From contig JAAVTG010000235.1 in assembly GCA_011947345.1 (NCBI GenBank), positions 1 to 64,000 on the forward strand: 64,000 nucleotides of DNA, in the 5' to 3' direction. This stretch comes from Phytophthora quininea. Taxonomy: Eukaryota; Oomycota; Peronosporomycetes; Peronosporales; Peronosporaceae. A model generated the notes under the pieces. The model was not told the origin of the DNA. It searched no databases and was given only the letters and a program-made list of their open reading frames with translations. How positions within the stretch are numbered: position 1 is the stretch's first letter; each line of letters opens with the position of its first letter. The position numbers were made by a program, and so were the translations under genes. Below, one piece after another: positions 55,121 through 64,000 of the stretch.

Positions 55121-57813
55121 GCGCCAAAGAATTGTTCTGCCCAGCCGAGTCTTCGCAAATTTCCATCGGCACCGTGGCTTGTTTGGTTGACACGACCACT
55201 TCATTGTTTCCTGATAGCAGAACTCCGCCGTTTCGAGTAGGCTTTGTAGCCACGCTTGGTTTTACATCCATATCAGTCGCTTCATTTAGGAACTTGTCTG
55301 TTGTTGTGCTGGTCGCGTAAACTGAGCCCCCTTGCTGTTTTGCCAGGGCTGAGCACAGAATCAATACCAGCGTCCACCGGCAAGATGCCGCCGACCCGCA
55401 CCATAGTTGAAGAACGCAGAGTATCTTGCATGCAACCTGCACTCACTACCTTCTTTGATGCTCGTTTCCGAGACTTCCCTTTTTTGTGAGCTGCTTTGTT
55501 GTGAGACCTTCGAACCTCATCGTCATAGCGAGAGTTGAGATAACGCGTGCGCTTTCCAGCTACACGCACCTCGCGCCATTCTTCCTGTCTCTGAAGCTGC
55601 TCTTGGAATCTGCGCCAGATTTTTGCCGCTTGGTAGCGCATGAAATCCCGCCTGCAAAATATCACCACAGTGTTATTCTCCATGCGAGGGTAGCTGTTTA
55701 TCGTAGGCTCCATTGCCGCCGAAGTCAGCGAACCAGTAGCTGCGGGCTCGTTAGTCTCGATTGGGATTTTCTGTGACCGTCGTATTTTCAGTTTAGGCCT
55801 CGACTTCGGCTCAGTACTATCTCGATGTCCGCGCAAGCCCACCTCGACCAAACGCCCAGGTATTTCCTTTTGAGTGAATCACTAGGTGACTGCTGATCCC
55901 ATAAGGATCCATCCAGTAAAGAGGTCTGCACACTCGTTCCATCATTGTAACTGGAGTGTTGGGCCAATTTGATGCTTTCGAGGTGTGGTTCCATCTTAAT
56001 ATACCTTTGGGAAAGCTCGCACATTGGTTTAATTGGGACAGCAGAGGTAGCTCTGGTAGATTGATCCAGTGTAGCCACAGTTGAATGTAGCGACGGCAGA
56101 TCGCTCGGGTTGGTCGTCACAGGCATTTTCTCGATTTCCACAGAATCCCTCTTTTTCTTGCACGACACTCGCGTCTTTTTAGTTTGAGTTGATGCACTAG
56201 CAGGATCTCGGTCGGCAGACTTATGGATGGATGACCGCGTGCTGAGCACCGATAACCGTGGCTGTGACGACACAGAAATCCACGGGATTGGTTGTTTTGT
56301 GCTAGTGAAGCCAGCAGCTTGATGCACGTCTTGAGTAGCGCTAGACCAGCGGATGGGCTGATACTCCATGCTGGGTAAACCACTTGGTTGATTTTGCCCC
56401 ATGGTAGGGTTGAGTGGTTGTTGGGAAAACACTGGCCTTCGGTTTTTGACCGGTGCTCTCTTTCTTGGGGTCTTTCGCTTGGGCGGCGGCCGTATTTTTT
56501 GCCGCCTTTAGATCGCTTCCTCGCAGGACCGACGACACTATTATCGGGAACGATATCATCACCAGCCAGGATATCTCGCATACTCAGACGCCTAGTTGGC
56601 GCAGCCAAGGACATTCCAGGCACAACGACAGCGCCTGTCGGCAGAATCGGTGGCCGTGGTTGGAGCTCTAGTCGCGCCTGTATGTGCTGCTGGTGTGGCT
56701 GCTGCCGTGGCTGCCGTACAAGCGAGTAATGCACTTGTTGTTGCGGCGGGAGTGTTTGCCGTTGTATGTGTAACTCCATCTGTGTCTGCTGTTGGGACTC
56801 CATTGAAATCGAACCATGGCCCTGCGTACAAGAGAAACCCCGCTCGCTGCTGACTGCGTTTCGGCCCGAAGATATGTGCCTGCCAATTGAGTCCAAAACT
56901 CTTGATCAGGGACGAAAGAGGTAGCTTGCGTGAACGCTGCATCTTCTGAATCGCTACCATTACTTTGTCGGGAGGTGGGAGGCTGCGCATTTGCTGTGTA
57001 AACATTGGCGTGGCCTGCTCCTGGAACGACTGTGCTGGTGAAGTCGCTGTCTCATTGTATGATACTGTCCAGGAACGCGACGCGTTCCTGGAAAATCTCT
57101 GAGAGGACTGTGCTTGGTAATTTGCCAACAGCCCCCAGCCCACCTGCTGCGCGAACATCCCTCCAATGGTACTCATTGATCCTGCGTCCACCCTTGCCTC
57201 GTACGGCTGTACAGTAGGATGCAAACTGGTTTGAAGTGGCTGGTAAAAGCCACTGCTCGTCATCATCGTGCTGTGTCTTAGCTGGTGCTGTAGATTCCTG
57301 TTGTCATGGAAGCTTGGTGTTCCCAAAGACGTAGAAGGGGGTCTGGGTGCGTCATTATTCCACATGGGCAGCCCCTGGTGCGGGTTCTTGTTGTCACGGA
57401 AACTTAGGTTTACTCTAGTCGTCGCTGGAGGATTGTTCATGTTGCAGCTCCACGCTGTCGGATGGGAATCATTGGTCCTTGGCTGGTGCTGAGGCTCGGT
57501 CCTGCGCGCCTGATGCCTCGGAGGCTGCTGCTGCTGTTGCACCCACGCACTACTCGATGTCGTAGGCGACCGCATCGCCTGAAACAGAGTCATCGCCGCC
57601 ACCTGCTCCTGTCGCGTCCTCACAGGCGCAGTACCGTTCGCGGGACGTTCGAATTCGCTGACGCCGGCGCCATCGGACGCTCCGGGGCGAGCTGGCGGCT
57701 GTCCAGATGCCACTGCCGCTGCTGCCCCCGACGGGGGCTTTCTGGTGGAACGCGCACAGCGCGAGCGCCGTCTCCTCGTCCGTGAGCGTCGCGCCCCACG
57801 CCGGGTCGGCCAT
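55035..57813 (-). CDS. Gln/Ser/Asn-rich nuclear-type protein, function unknown
   Basis: The ATG at 57813 gives MADPAWGATLTDEETALALC. A very long low-complexity region follows, rich in Gln, Asn, Ser and Pro (AWVQQQQQPPRHQA, NDAPRPPSTSLGTPSFHDNR). A recognisable helical patch is DKVMVAIQKMQRSRKLPLSS. Basic clusters look like nuclear signals (ARKRSKGGKKYGRR, KKTRVSCKKKRDS). Near the C-terminus is a conserved-looking block, RRDFMRYQAAKIWRRFQEQL and GKRTRYLNSRYDDEVRR. The end is Thr/Ala-rich, stopping at 55035. The frame changes about five times (near 57690, 56850, 56430, 55850 and 55330), so exons or single-base losses cannot be told apart. I do not recognise the family; a transcriptional or chromatin cofactor is a guess. 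Confidence 0.55.
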
Positions 57814-57964
57814 GGGTTTGCTTCCAACAAAAATATGCAGCGGTTTTTGTCCAGTAGCAATGCGGGTAAGCTGAACGAGCAGCACAGCTGCGCAGTGGCA
57901 ATTTGAGCAACACGAACACGTGCAAGCTATCCTTTCCATTGGGCTTCCTTGTCTGGTGACCACT

Positions 57965-59277
57965 CTACTCGTGTCCTAGCTCCTTGAGCGAGTGCTGAGC
58001 CGACCCGCGCCGCAGCGGCTTTTGCTGCGACTCGTGCGGCGACCAGCCGATGAGGTAGATGACCTGGAACGTGGCCGGCACTGTGCCGTCCGGGTGGGCG
58101 TACATGGACTGATAGATGGCGGCTGCTGCTAGAAGAGCGTCGCGAGTGGCAAGAGGCCCACGCGACTGCAGGGCGTGGTTTTCGCCCATGCCGCGCAAGT
58201 GCTCCATCAGCACAAAGGCGTTCGGGTAGTCCACCTGTATGTAGTCCGTGTCCACTGGTGGTCATCACGGCTGCGTTAGCACAACTAGAGCTTGGGGTTC
58301 TTGTACAGCACGCGTACCGGTGCACAGATTGAACCCGGTGCTGGACAGGAGATTGCCAGCGTCGGCCACGTTCATGAAAGGGGAAATGTGCGCTGAAATG
58401 CCGCCCATGCGCTCCTGGTCGCCGAGAATAAAGGCGCTCCTGCCGCATGCAAGCAGACCAGCATCAGTATCATCATCACCAACTTTGGGATTGGGGTCGA
58501 CATACCGCAGCTCCTGCAACGAGTCACCTCCCAGTACTGCCCCAATAAACGCGCCGTCGGGCTTGAGAGAGCCGAGGGCCTGCTGAAACGTGCTCTCGAG
58601 GTCGTTCACCCAGTGGAGGCTCAGCGAGCTCATGACCAGGTCGAAATGGTGCTTCGGAAATGGAAGGAACTCTTCATCCACCACCAGCCGTGTCGTCTCC
58701 ACTGACAGGAATGAACCAGATCGTAATCAGCGACTTCAATCAACTAGCAACAACTCGCATCGTACGCGTGGTGTTTTCCGTCTCCAAGTTGTCACGGAGC
58801 AGCAAGTTCTCTAGCCATAGCAAACCTTGTCAAGCTTTCTCGCGCAAGCCACCAACAGGCCCAGTGACTCACCGGCCGAATCGCACTGAACGAGCTTCTT
58901 GACGCTCCCCAGTCCGTCGTCCACGCTGAGGTTCTTGTAAAGGTGGCCACTCCCGCAGCCTAAGTCCAGCGCCAGCGGGAACTCGCGTTCGATATCCTGC
59001 CCCCACGCAGTAGCCGCCTCCAGTCAGCTCGGCCCTTCTTTCACTAACGCTCTCCGCACGTACCTCTAGTCGGTCAATGAGGCGGCGAGCGACTTCGTCC
59101 TTGAGGTACTCGTACTCGTCGCTGTTCTGCAGCAGTGCGATGTTGTTGCGCTGTTGCCTCTTGACGGCTGTGCACAGCGTGGCAATGGAGATCAACTCTT
59201 CCCAGTCCGCACGCCATTTACTTGATCGTACCTCGGTTAAAGATCGGCGCCATGGTGGAGAACGAGCGCCTCGCCAT
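57965..59277 (-). CDS. NDUFAF5: Complex I assembly methyltransferase NDUFAF5
   Basis: The ATG at 59277 gives MARRSFSTMAPIFNR, a short mitochondrial presequence. Exons encode AVKRQQRNNIALLQ, YEYLKDEVARRLIDRLE, the SAM-binding motif I LALDLGCGSGHLYKNLS, VMSSLSLHWVNDLESTFQQA, LKPDGAFIGAVLGGDSLQEL, GGISAHISPFM, and the C-terminal TDYIQVDYPNAFVLMEHLRG, MGENHAL and VPATFQVIYLIGWSPHESQQ. Introns lie near 59241-59178, 59062-59004, 58880-58702 and about 58312-58258. These blocks and their order match NDUFAF5, which modifies an Arg of complex I subunit NDUFS7 in the matrix. One splice junction (near 58310) does not keep frame exactly, possibly another lost base. Confidence 0.88.
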
Positions 59278-60325
59278 CGAGCGCAGCGGGCCGAGGCGGT
59301 TCTAGAGCGCCAGTAACAGTCAGCCACACAGAGGAAGAGGGGGCAGCGCCAGCAGCAGCTCACCATGTTGTGCGGCTGTCGTTGTGAGGAGCGACAAAGA
59401 CCAGCCAGATTGATACAACAAGTATGGTTCATCAAGTAGTTAATGCTGCTCTCTCACACTCGTAGCAATGTTATTGCAGCCTTCTGTCGTCGCCTGTCGG
59501 TCTCGTCGCGCTAGTGCTTGCTCGGTCTGCCACGCCACGGCGCGCTGTCTCTGAAGATCGGGATGAAGTTGTTGATGGCGTCGCGTTGATTCTGCACGAT
59601 GCACTCGCAGATCTACACCAGGTTACGCACCTCATTCTCGCATCGGCGATAACACAGCCAAGCGATCGGCTCCGTTTCCGTGGCCGCGGCCGAGCTCTCA
59701 GAAGAGCTCGACACCGCTGTGAAGCTGATCATTCCTCGTGAGCTGAACGCCTGAAAAGGCTGGCACATCGCGACGGCGCTTAACTGTCCATGTGCGCTGG
59801 CACCAGCGCCATCAACGCATCATTGCGTTGCGGCACTGCATGACCTGGGTTCTCTGGGCTTGAGAGCGGGATGCAAGAGCGTCTCCAAGAGCCATGATAG
59901 GGCTTTGCCTCCAGCACATTGGTCAATGTATGGCAGCTACCGAAGACTTTCGGGCGCCGCCCAGAGAGAACCCGGGTATCATTACAGCGGACCTTCTCCT
60001 TAATCTGGCCTCGAAGGCTGCTCAGGCTGCAGCCCCCAGTCAGCCAAGCTATACGCTTCCGCGGCCCACCGACGGAGGTCAAATCCGCGACACCACTTAT
60101 CGCCGGTATGAACACACGCTCCCATGGGGCTTGGTGGAAATATGCTGCTGGCCTCGTCGAGTCATTCGTGGTCATGAACGCATGCTTCTCACGGACACGT
60201 ACGGGTGAGGCGGAGGGCCTGGAGGGTTTGGTGACGGTCCTAGTGGTCCTGGTGGTCGCAGCGGGCACTATAATACTGCGACACGCCTTCGTTCGCGCCC
60301 AGTCTCCTGGACCTGCGCGGCACTG
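59278..60325. other. Gene-poor stretch with fragmentary open frames
   Basis: Short frames exist on both strands but none carries a domain. On the minus strand near 59590-59510 a fragment reads RDAINNFIPIFRDSAPW, which looks like the end of some protein. On the plus strand near 59700 DTAVKLIIPREL vaguely resembles a histone H2B C-terminus. Both could be decayed pseudogene pieces. No intact gene is visible. Confidence 0.4.
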
Positions 60326-60931
60326 ATGACCACCGCCAGGTCCCCGATGAGTCTGGGTTGTACGTCGTCAGATTACCTGGTCATGCGACGCGCTACTTGG
60401 CTGTCACGCGCATCAACTTGCGCGGATGACATGCTACCGCACCGCTGTGTAAATTTCGCAGGACAAGTACTGCAGCGCCGACGACGCTGCGCTCGGGTGG
60501 CTTCCCTACATCATCAGCGCCACCTGGGTAAATATCTGGCCGTCCACGGAGACCGGAGAATTTACGGCAAGGCGGTCGTCGTGGGCGGTGGTCGTGGGCG
60601 GTGGTCGTGGGCGGTGGTCGTGGGCGTTCGGTCCGGGCTCCTGGCCCAAGTTGAGGCCCGGCTTCGCGAGATACTTGGTGAGCTGGGGATGCGACTGACA
60701 GTTGACGAGCTCGGCACCCGTGCTGAGCGAACAGAGTTTTTTTTTACCTACGAGGCTACGAGAGACCACATCCTGGCCGTTCTCCATGAACTGGTGCTAC
60801 GGCTAAATGTCAAGAAGCTGCAGCGGCTCGGGTCGTCTGTCGAGAGCTTTGTATGGAGCCGGCCGAGCTCGGCAACTCCGCTATCCACGGACAAGCTCGT
60901 CGCCGACGCCTTGGTGAGCTACGAGGACTAG
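60326..60931 (+). CDS. Hypothetical open frame
   Basis: A 201-codon plus frame whose C-terminal half reads like a folded helical protein (LLAQVEARLREILGELGMRL, RDHILAVLHELVLRLNVKKL). The N-terminal half overlaps a GC-rich tandem repeat and is doubtful. No family recognised. A following frame (60961-61170) encodes a small basic segment and could be a downstream exon. Confidence 0.3.
   Translation: MTTARSPMSLGCTSSDYLVMRRATWLSRASTCADDMLPHRCVNFAGQVLQRRRRCARVASLHHQRHLGKYLAVHGDRRIYGKAVVVGGGRGRWSWAVVVGVRSGLLAQVEARLREILGELGMRLTVDELGTRAERTEFFFTYEATRDHILAVLHELVLRLNVKKLQRLGSSVESFVWSRPSSATPLSTDKLVADALVSYED
60576..60628. repeat. 13-bp tandem repeat, about four copies
   Basis: The unit GTCGTGGGCGGTG is repeated about four times head to tail, the last copy degenerating into GTCGTGGGCGTTC. 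It lies inside the hypothetical frame and would encode an alternating Val/Gly/Trp segment. Confidence 0.8.
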
Positions 60932-61170
60932 CTGACGTAGCACAGCGCTAGGTACACGCCATGCGCTACGCTGCTCGGCGTGAGCTCGAAGACAAACTAC
61001 TTTCGTCCGTTATGCCACTTGACGAAGGCAACATATCCAGCGCGATCAAGAGAGACACCGCGTCCGTGAAGAAGAACGTGTACAGCAAGCGGAGCTTGCC
61101 TGAAGACAAGAATTTGTTACTGCTGCCACAGTCGCTGAAGAACACCAGTGATCATGCTCGGCGCGCGTGA

Positions 61171-61825
61171 CGGGAGCTCAGAACAGAGCAACGACATCAC
61201 AAAGCTCACCTGAACCGAACGCAGATAGCGCACGCAGCGGAGATGGAACGCCAATAGCAGGATATTTGGTCAGTTGGGTGCACATCGGAACTCGGCGAAC
61301 TCCAAGCGCACCTTACTCTCCAACCAAATATCGGATAAAAAGATGCCTTCGTAAAGCTGATGATCTTGGCTGTGCGGTCGATTTTTTCGGGTAATTACGC
61401 GAGTTTCCCTGCTCTACCGGGCAACAAGCCGTAGGAAGCTAAAATTGTCCCGTGGTCAGTGCTGCGCAGGGCGGATATCTTGGGATTTTACAGGAAAAAG
61501 CTGTTGTTTGACGGCAGCAGCTCTGCCGATCGGAAGAGGCTCCATTTTGGCCGACTCTGGGGCCAATCAGATCCTCGTAACTGTTGGATTGGCTAAAATA
61601 CACATGATGCCACTTGTGCGGTATACATGTATACCAAAACAACAGCAATTTGTACTGTGCCCTTTTGAAGATCTGAAATCGTGCCCCTTTTCACACATCC
61701 CGTTGATTTTCAGTATGCCCTGGTAGATCTTGCCTGCTGATTGATATCTCTTATAGCTAGTCGATCTGCAGCTCATCCACAGATCTTGGGCGCAGTCATT
61801 GGGATACGAATGAGTCTTGATCTTA
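61171..61825. other. Non-coding stretch left of the miniature transposon
   Basis: AT-richer sequence with only short frames and no domain. No RNA gene recognised. Confidence 0.4.
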
Positions 61826-61848
61826 CAGGTTTCCCCGCCAGATCCTCG
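61826..61848 (+). repeat. Left terminal inverted repeat of the miniature transposon
   Basis: 23 bp, exact reverse complement of 62249-62271, preceded by TA. Confidence 0.88.
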
Positions 61849-61965
61849 CCTGCGACAGATAGTAACCTCGATCAGTTGTCGTGCAAATCGTTCGGTGCAT
61901 GGACCGAACACGCACTGAGTTAAGATACCTACGCGGGAAAGTGTCAGCCGATCAGCCGAATCAAG

Positions 61966-62157
61966 ATGGAGACGAGTATCGACAGATATATTGCAGGCCT
62001 GCCGCAAGAGAAGATTGCTATCGACACTGCAATGGGCTGGGCAGCCAAAGCATGGGATGGAGTTACGCCGGAAATCGTTAGGAACTGCTGGGTGCATTCA
62101 GGTGTCATCCCACGACCGACGTACGCAATGGCAATGCGCCGTTTCTTGTGCAATTAA
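61966..62157 (+). pseudogene. C-terminal fragment of pogo-type transposase
   Basis: The 63-codon frame METSIDRYIAGLPQEKIAID then AMGWAAKAWDGVTPEIVRNC then WVHSGVIP matches the end of DDE_1 (pogo/Tigger/CENP-B-like) transposases, where an alternating I-D-x-A-(M/V)-x-x-A...AW-x-x-V-x-x-x-(T/I)-I-x-NCW-x-H-x-G-(V/L) block is typical. The catalytic acids are absent, so it cannot act. It ends 91 bp before the right terminal repeat, where the parent transposase would end. Confidence 0.75.
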
Positions 62158-62248
62158 ATTTTCAGTATATCAGTACATTTTGCCAGTGGTGCGTACGTCG
62201 GCCACCCGTCAGATCTGGTCGATTCGCTGTTTTGATTGGTCCCACCTT

Positions 62249-62271
62249 CGAGGATCTGGCGGGGAAACCTG
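62249..62271 (-). repeat. Right terminal inverted repeat of the miniature transposon
   Basis: 23 bp, exact reverse complement of 61826-61848, followed by TA. Confidence 0.88.
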
Positions 62272-62273
62272 TA

Positions 62274-63700
62274 GTTGATTGACTTGATGACGGCCACTTA
62301 TCGTGGGTTGTCGCTTTTCAAATCATCTGTGGCGTAAACATTCTGGGTACAAACCACTGGGTTCATGGTGAATGCGAATTCTCGCTAAGTGCCGGAATCC
62401 ACGTCCAAGAGAAAATCTCCATCGAAGAAGTGTCTGCCCAAGGAATACGTTATTGGAATGTTCATCCAAGAACTTTTCGGTCTTGGGCGGCTTGGGCATT
62501 TATAGATCCTTCCCTCACACATCGTGAGGATAGCCAAGGCGAGATGCGTTGCACACAGGAATACCTTTCACTGTGGCAATTTATACTTTGGTTCTTGTCG
62601 ACCCGTTTAAGGACGAGGGGTGACCAGGACGGAACGTTCACTCGCGCTCAAGGCCATGTGCCCTTGGGTGTACATTCCAAGAGCAGAGATTCCTTCAGCG
62701 TGCACTCCTAGAGCGCACCATTTCTTGGGCGCGCCTTTCAAGAACACACTTTCTTGGACGCACTTCCTAGTCTTGAGGGCCCATTCTTGATAGGACAGCA
62801 TCCCCCCGCCTTCTCCCAAGCGACACATTTTGTCGCGCATTTCTTCATCTCTTGAACGTAATATCCGACACTAGCTCCATAGTAAAATCCGTATGTAAAC
62901 TCTTCATAGCGCATCCCTGTACATAATTAGGTTTAGCTATATACAAAAAGTAGGTAGGTTTGCGTGCAGTCAGCACGCACATAGTTGCTCTCTCTTGATT
63001 GGTCGAAAGTGGGAGCCAGATTCATTTCTAGCCAATTAGGCGTTGACTTGCATTTGTGTGGCTCTAAGGGCTCGGGTCATGACCTCGGGCCTCAATACAA
63101 ATTCAGAGTTGATTTTCCCAAGACTGTCCTCTTGGTCTTCTTCGTTTGGACCCCATTGAGAGCTTCCTCAACGCTACGTGTAAGCTAATAACGTGTACAC
63201 ACCTGGCCCGTTACAGTTCTATATGGTACTCCTGCCGTGGTAGATGCCTGCGTAGACGTTCCCGCCGCATTCATCTTCGACTTGAATACCTCGAAGAGGA
63301 TAATCTTACGCAGGCAGGACGCGATTGACGCCTTGGTCGGTAGCGTATACTGCCAAGGGACGAGTGAGCAACCTCTTTAGGACTCATTATGCATTCTACG
63401 TTCTTGTGGTAGGCTTTACTAGAACACATCGTCATGCAGTTGGTGTCCGCATTGGTAGTCTTCCAAAAATCAATCAAACCAAAATCTTATGCGCCCACAA
63501 ACACCGCACAGATGCCGTAGCAAGTTGAACACAAGTCTGTCACAAGTGTTGGTAAGACGCAAAAACTCTCACCAAACTTGTGCTAGCACAAGGTGACCAG
63601 ACAGCAAGAATACCGGTAAGACACTGGGAAGATCTCATCCATGAACTACAAGTGCTTTGGCAGCTCACTTCACATCTTTTGACTTCACGCGCAGGTAGTT
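62274..63700. other. Long non-coding stretch
   Basis: No convincing gene on either strand. From 62680 to 62790 short alternating CTTGG, TTCAAGAAC and CTTGGACGC units form an imperfect repeat that includes one heat-shock-element-like TTCAAGAA. The 62850-63000 part is AT-rich and may belong to the promoter side of the DUF6818 gene or to a decayed LTR. Confidence 0.4.
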
Positions 63701-64000
63701 ATGGCAGGGGGCGGCAAGAAGACAAAGGGAAAGAATTTCAAGGCTTCAGAAGTTTACCGTGCGTTCTATTTGGCGGCTTACATAGCTGAATCTAACGTGG
63801 ACTTGTTGCAGGCATGCTGGACATCGTTGCCGTGGACCTACCGTTTGGCGGAGAGCAGTGGGAACTTGTTGCCTCCAAGTACAACAATCATCTCCCGGCT
63901 GGGTGGCCTGAGCGCGATGCAGACAGCCTGAAAAGGAAGTTCTTGAACCTAAAACAACAAGCGAAAGCCAACCGGCGATCCGGATTGCCCTCCGGAAGTA
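63701..64000 (+). CDS. DUF6818 (Myb/SANT-like) protein, cut by the window end
   Basis: The ATG at 63701 gives MAGGGKKTKGKNFKASEVY. An intron (GTGCGTTC...TTGTTGCAG, about 63759-63811) joins R to MLDIVAVDLPFGGEQWELVA, SKYNNHLPAGWPERDADSLK and RKFLNLKQQAKANRR. The pattern, LL-x-x-V-x-x-x-LP-G-x-x-W-x-x-V followed by YN and R-x-x-x-SL-RKF-x-L, is that of the Myb-like DUF6818 domain, expanded in oomycetes and often linked to transposon-derived genes. The frame is open to the last base of the window. Function unknown; DNA binding is inferred. Confidence 0.72.

Larger units (their letters stand above)
61826..62271 (+). mobile_element. Miniature pogo/Tigger-type DNA transposon
   Basis: A 446-bp element with perfect 23-bp terminal inverted repeats starting CAGGTTTCCCCGCCAGATCC (61826-61848 and 62249-62271), bounded on both sides by TA (61824-61825 and 62272-62273). 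TA target duplication and CAG termini are features of the pogo/Tigger branch of Tc1-mariner. Inside, on the plus strand, is the C-terminal part of a pogo-type transposase. It looks like an internal-deletion derivative. Confidence 0.85.

Noticed and set aside
59690..59752. Plus-strand peptide ELDTAVKLIIPRELNA similar to the histone H2B C-terminus
   Set aside because: The preceding histone-fold sequence cannot be found in any frame; the match is about 10 of 20 residues and may be chance.
61220..62280. Possible CRISPR or phage-like feature in the repeat-bearing right part
   Set aside because: No regularly spaced direct repeats; the inverted repeats are the ends of a TA-flanked DNA transposon, and the genome is eukaryotic.
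62736..62745. TTCAAGAA heat-shock-element-like site in a repeat of CTTGG/CAAGA units
   Set aside because: A single perfect unit without a nearby gene start is not enough to call a regulatory site.

Overview
The window is nuclear DNA of a eukaryote, most likely an oomycete (Phytophthora or a close relative). Genes are compact, with short GT-AG introns of about 50-100 bp and very short intergenic gaps. Retrotransposons are abundant. Several proteins have shapes typical of oomycetes: a DUF6818 Myb-like protein, a RING protein with a KYAG domain, and homeobox proteins with several divergent domains. All assignments are from reading the sequence; no database search was run.

Layout. 1-5200: remnants of Ty3/gypsy elements (integrase, chromodomain, polypurine tract, a 373-bp LTR, an RT scrap). 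5381-26620: a dense run of host genes: PHD/homeobox regulator, 5'-3' exonuclease, protein kinase, RING protein, J-domain protein, mS26-like mitochondrial protein, V-ATPase subunit B, SSXT protein, a small acidic/basic protein, a C1/C2 membrane protein and QTRT2. 26671-44596: one host coiled-coil gene on the minus strand, cut into four pieces by three young, complete LTR retrotransposons, each with a 5-bp target-site duplication (copia 27221-32100, TGCAT; gypsy-1 32444-38095, CCTTC; gypsy-2 38259-43914, TGCTC). 44398-54879: a large inverted duplication. Two arms of about 2.9 kb, carrying a cyclophilin, a bZIP and the start of the coiled-coil gene, flank a 4.7-kb spacer with a mitochondrial SLC30A9-like transporter and a DENN-PDZ protein. 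55035-59277: a Gln/Ser-rich nuclear-type protein and the complex I assembly methyltransferase NDUFAF5. 59278-64000: gene-poor sequence with a 446-bp pogo/Tigger-type miniature transposon and the start of a DUF6818 gene.

A recurring observation is that nearly every host gene, including essential ones such as V-ATPase B, is knocked out of frame by what looks like one missing base, usually in a short homopolymer. The same happens in gypsy-1, which is otherwise almost intact. The most economical reading is residual homopolymer-deletion error in the assembly rather than mass pseudogenization. The internal stops of the copia element are different: they are base substitutions and look real.

Functionally the host genes are a mixed housekeeping set (respiration, tRNA modification, vacuolar acidification, chromatin and transcription, membrane traffic). 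No operon-like or defence-system logic is visible. The main biology is genome dynamics: serial insertion into a single gene, an inverted segmental duplication, and miniature DNA transposons.
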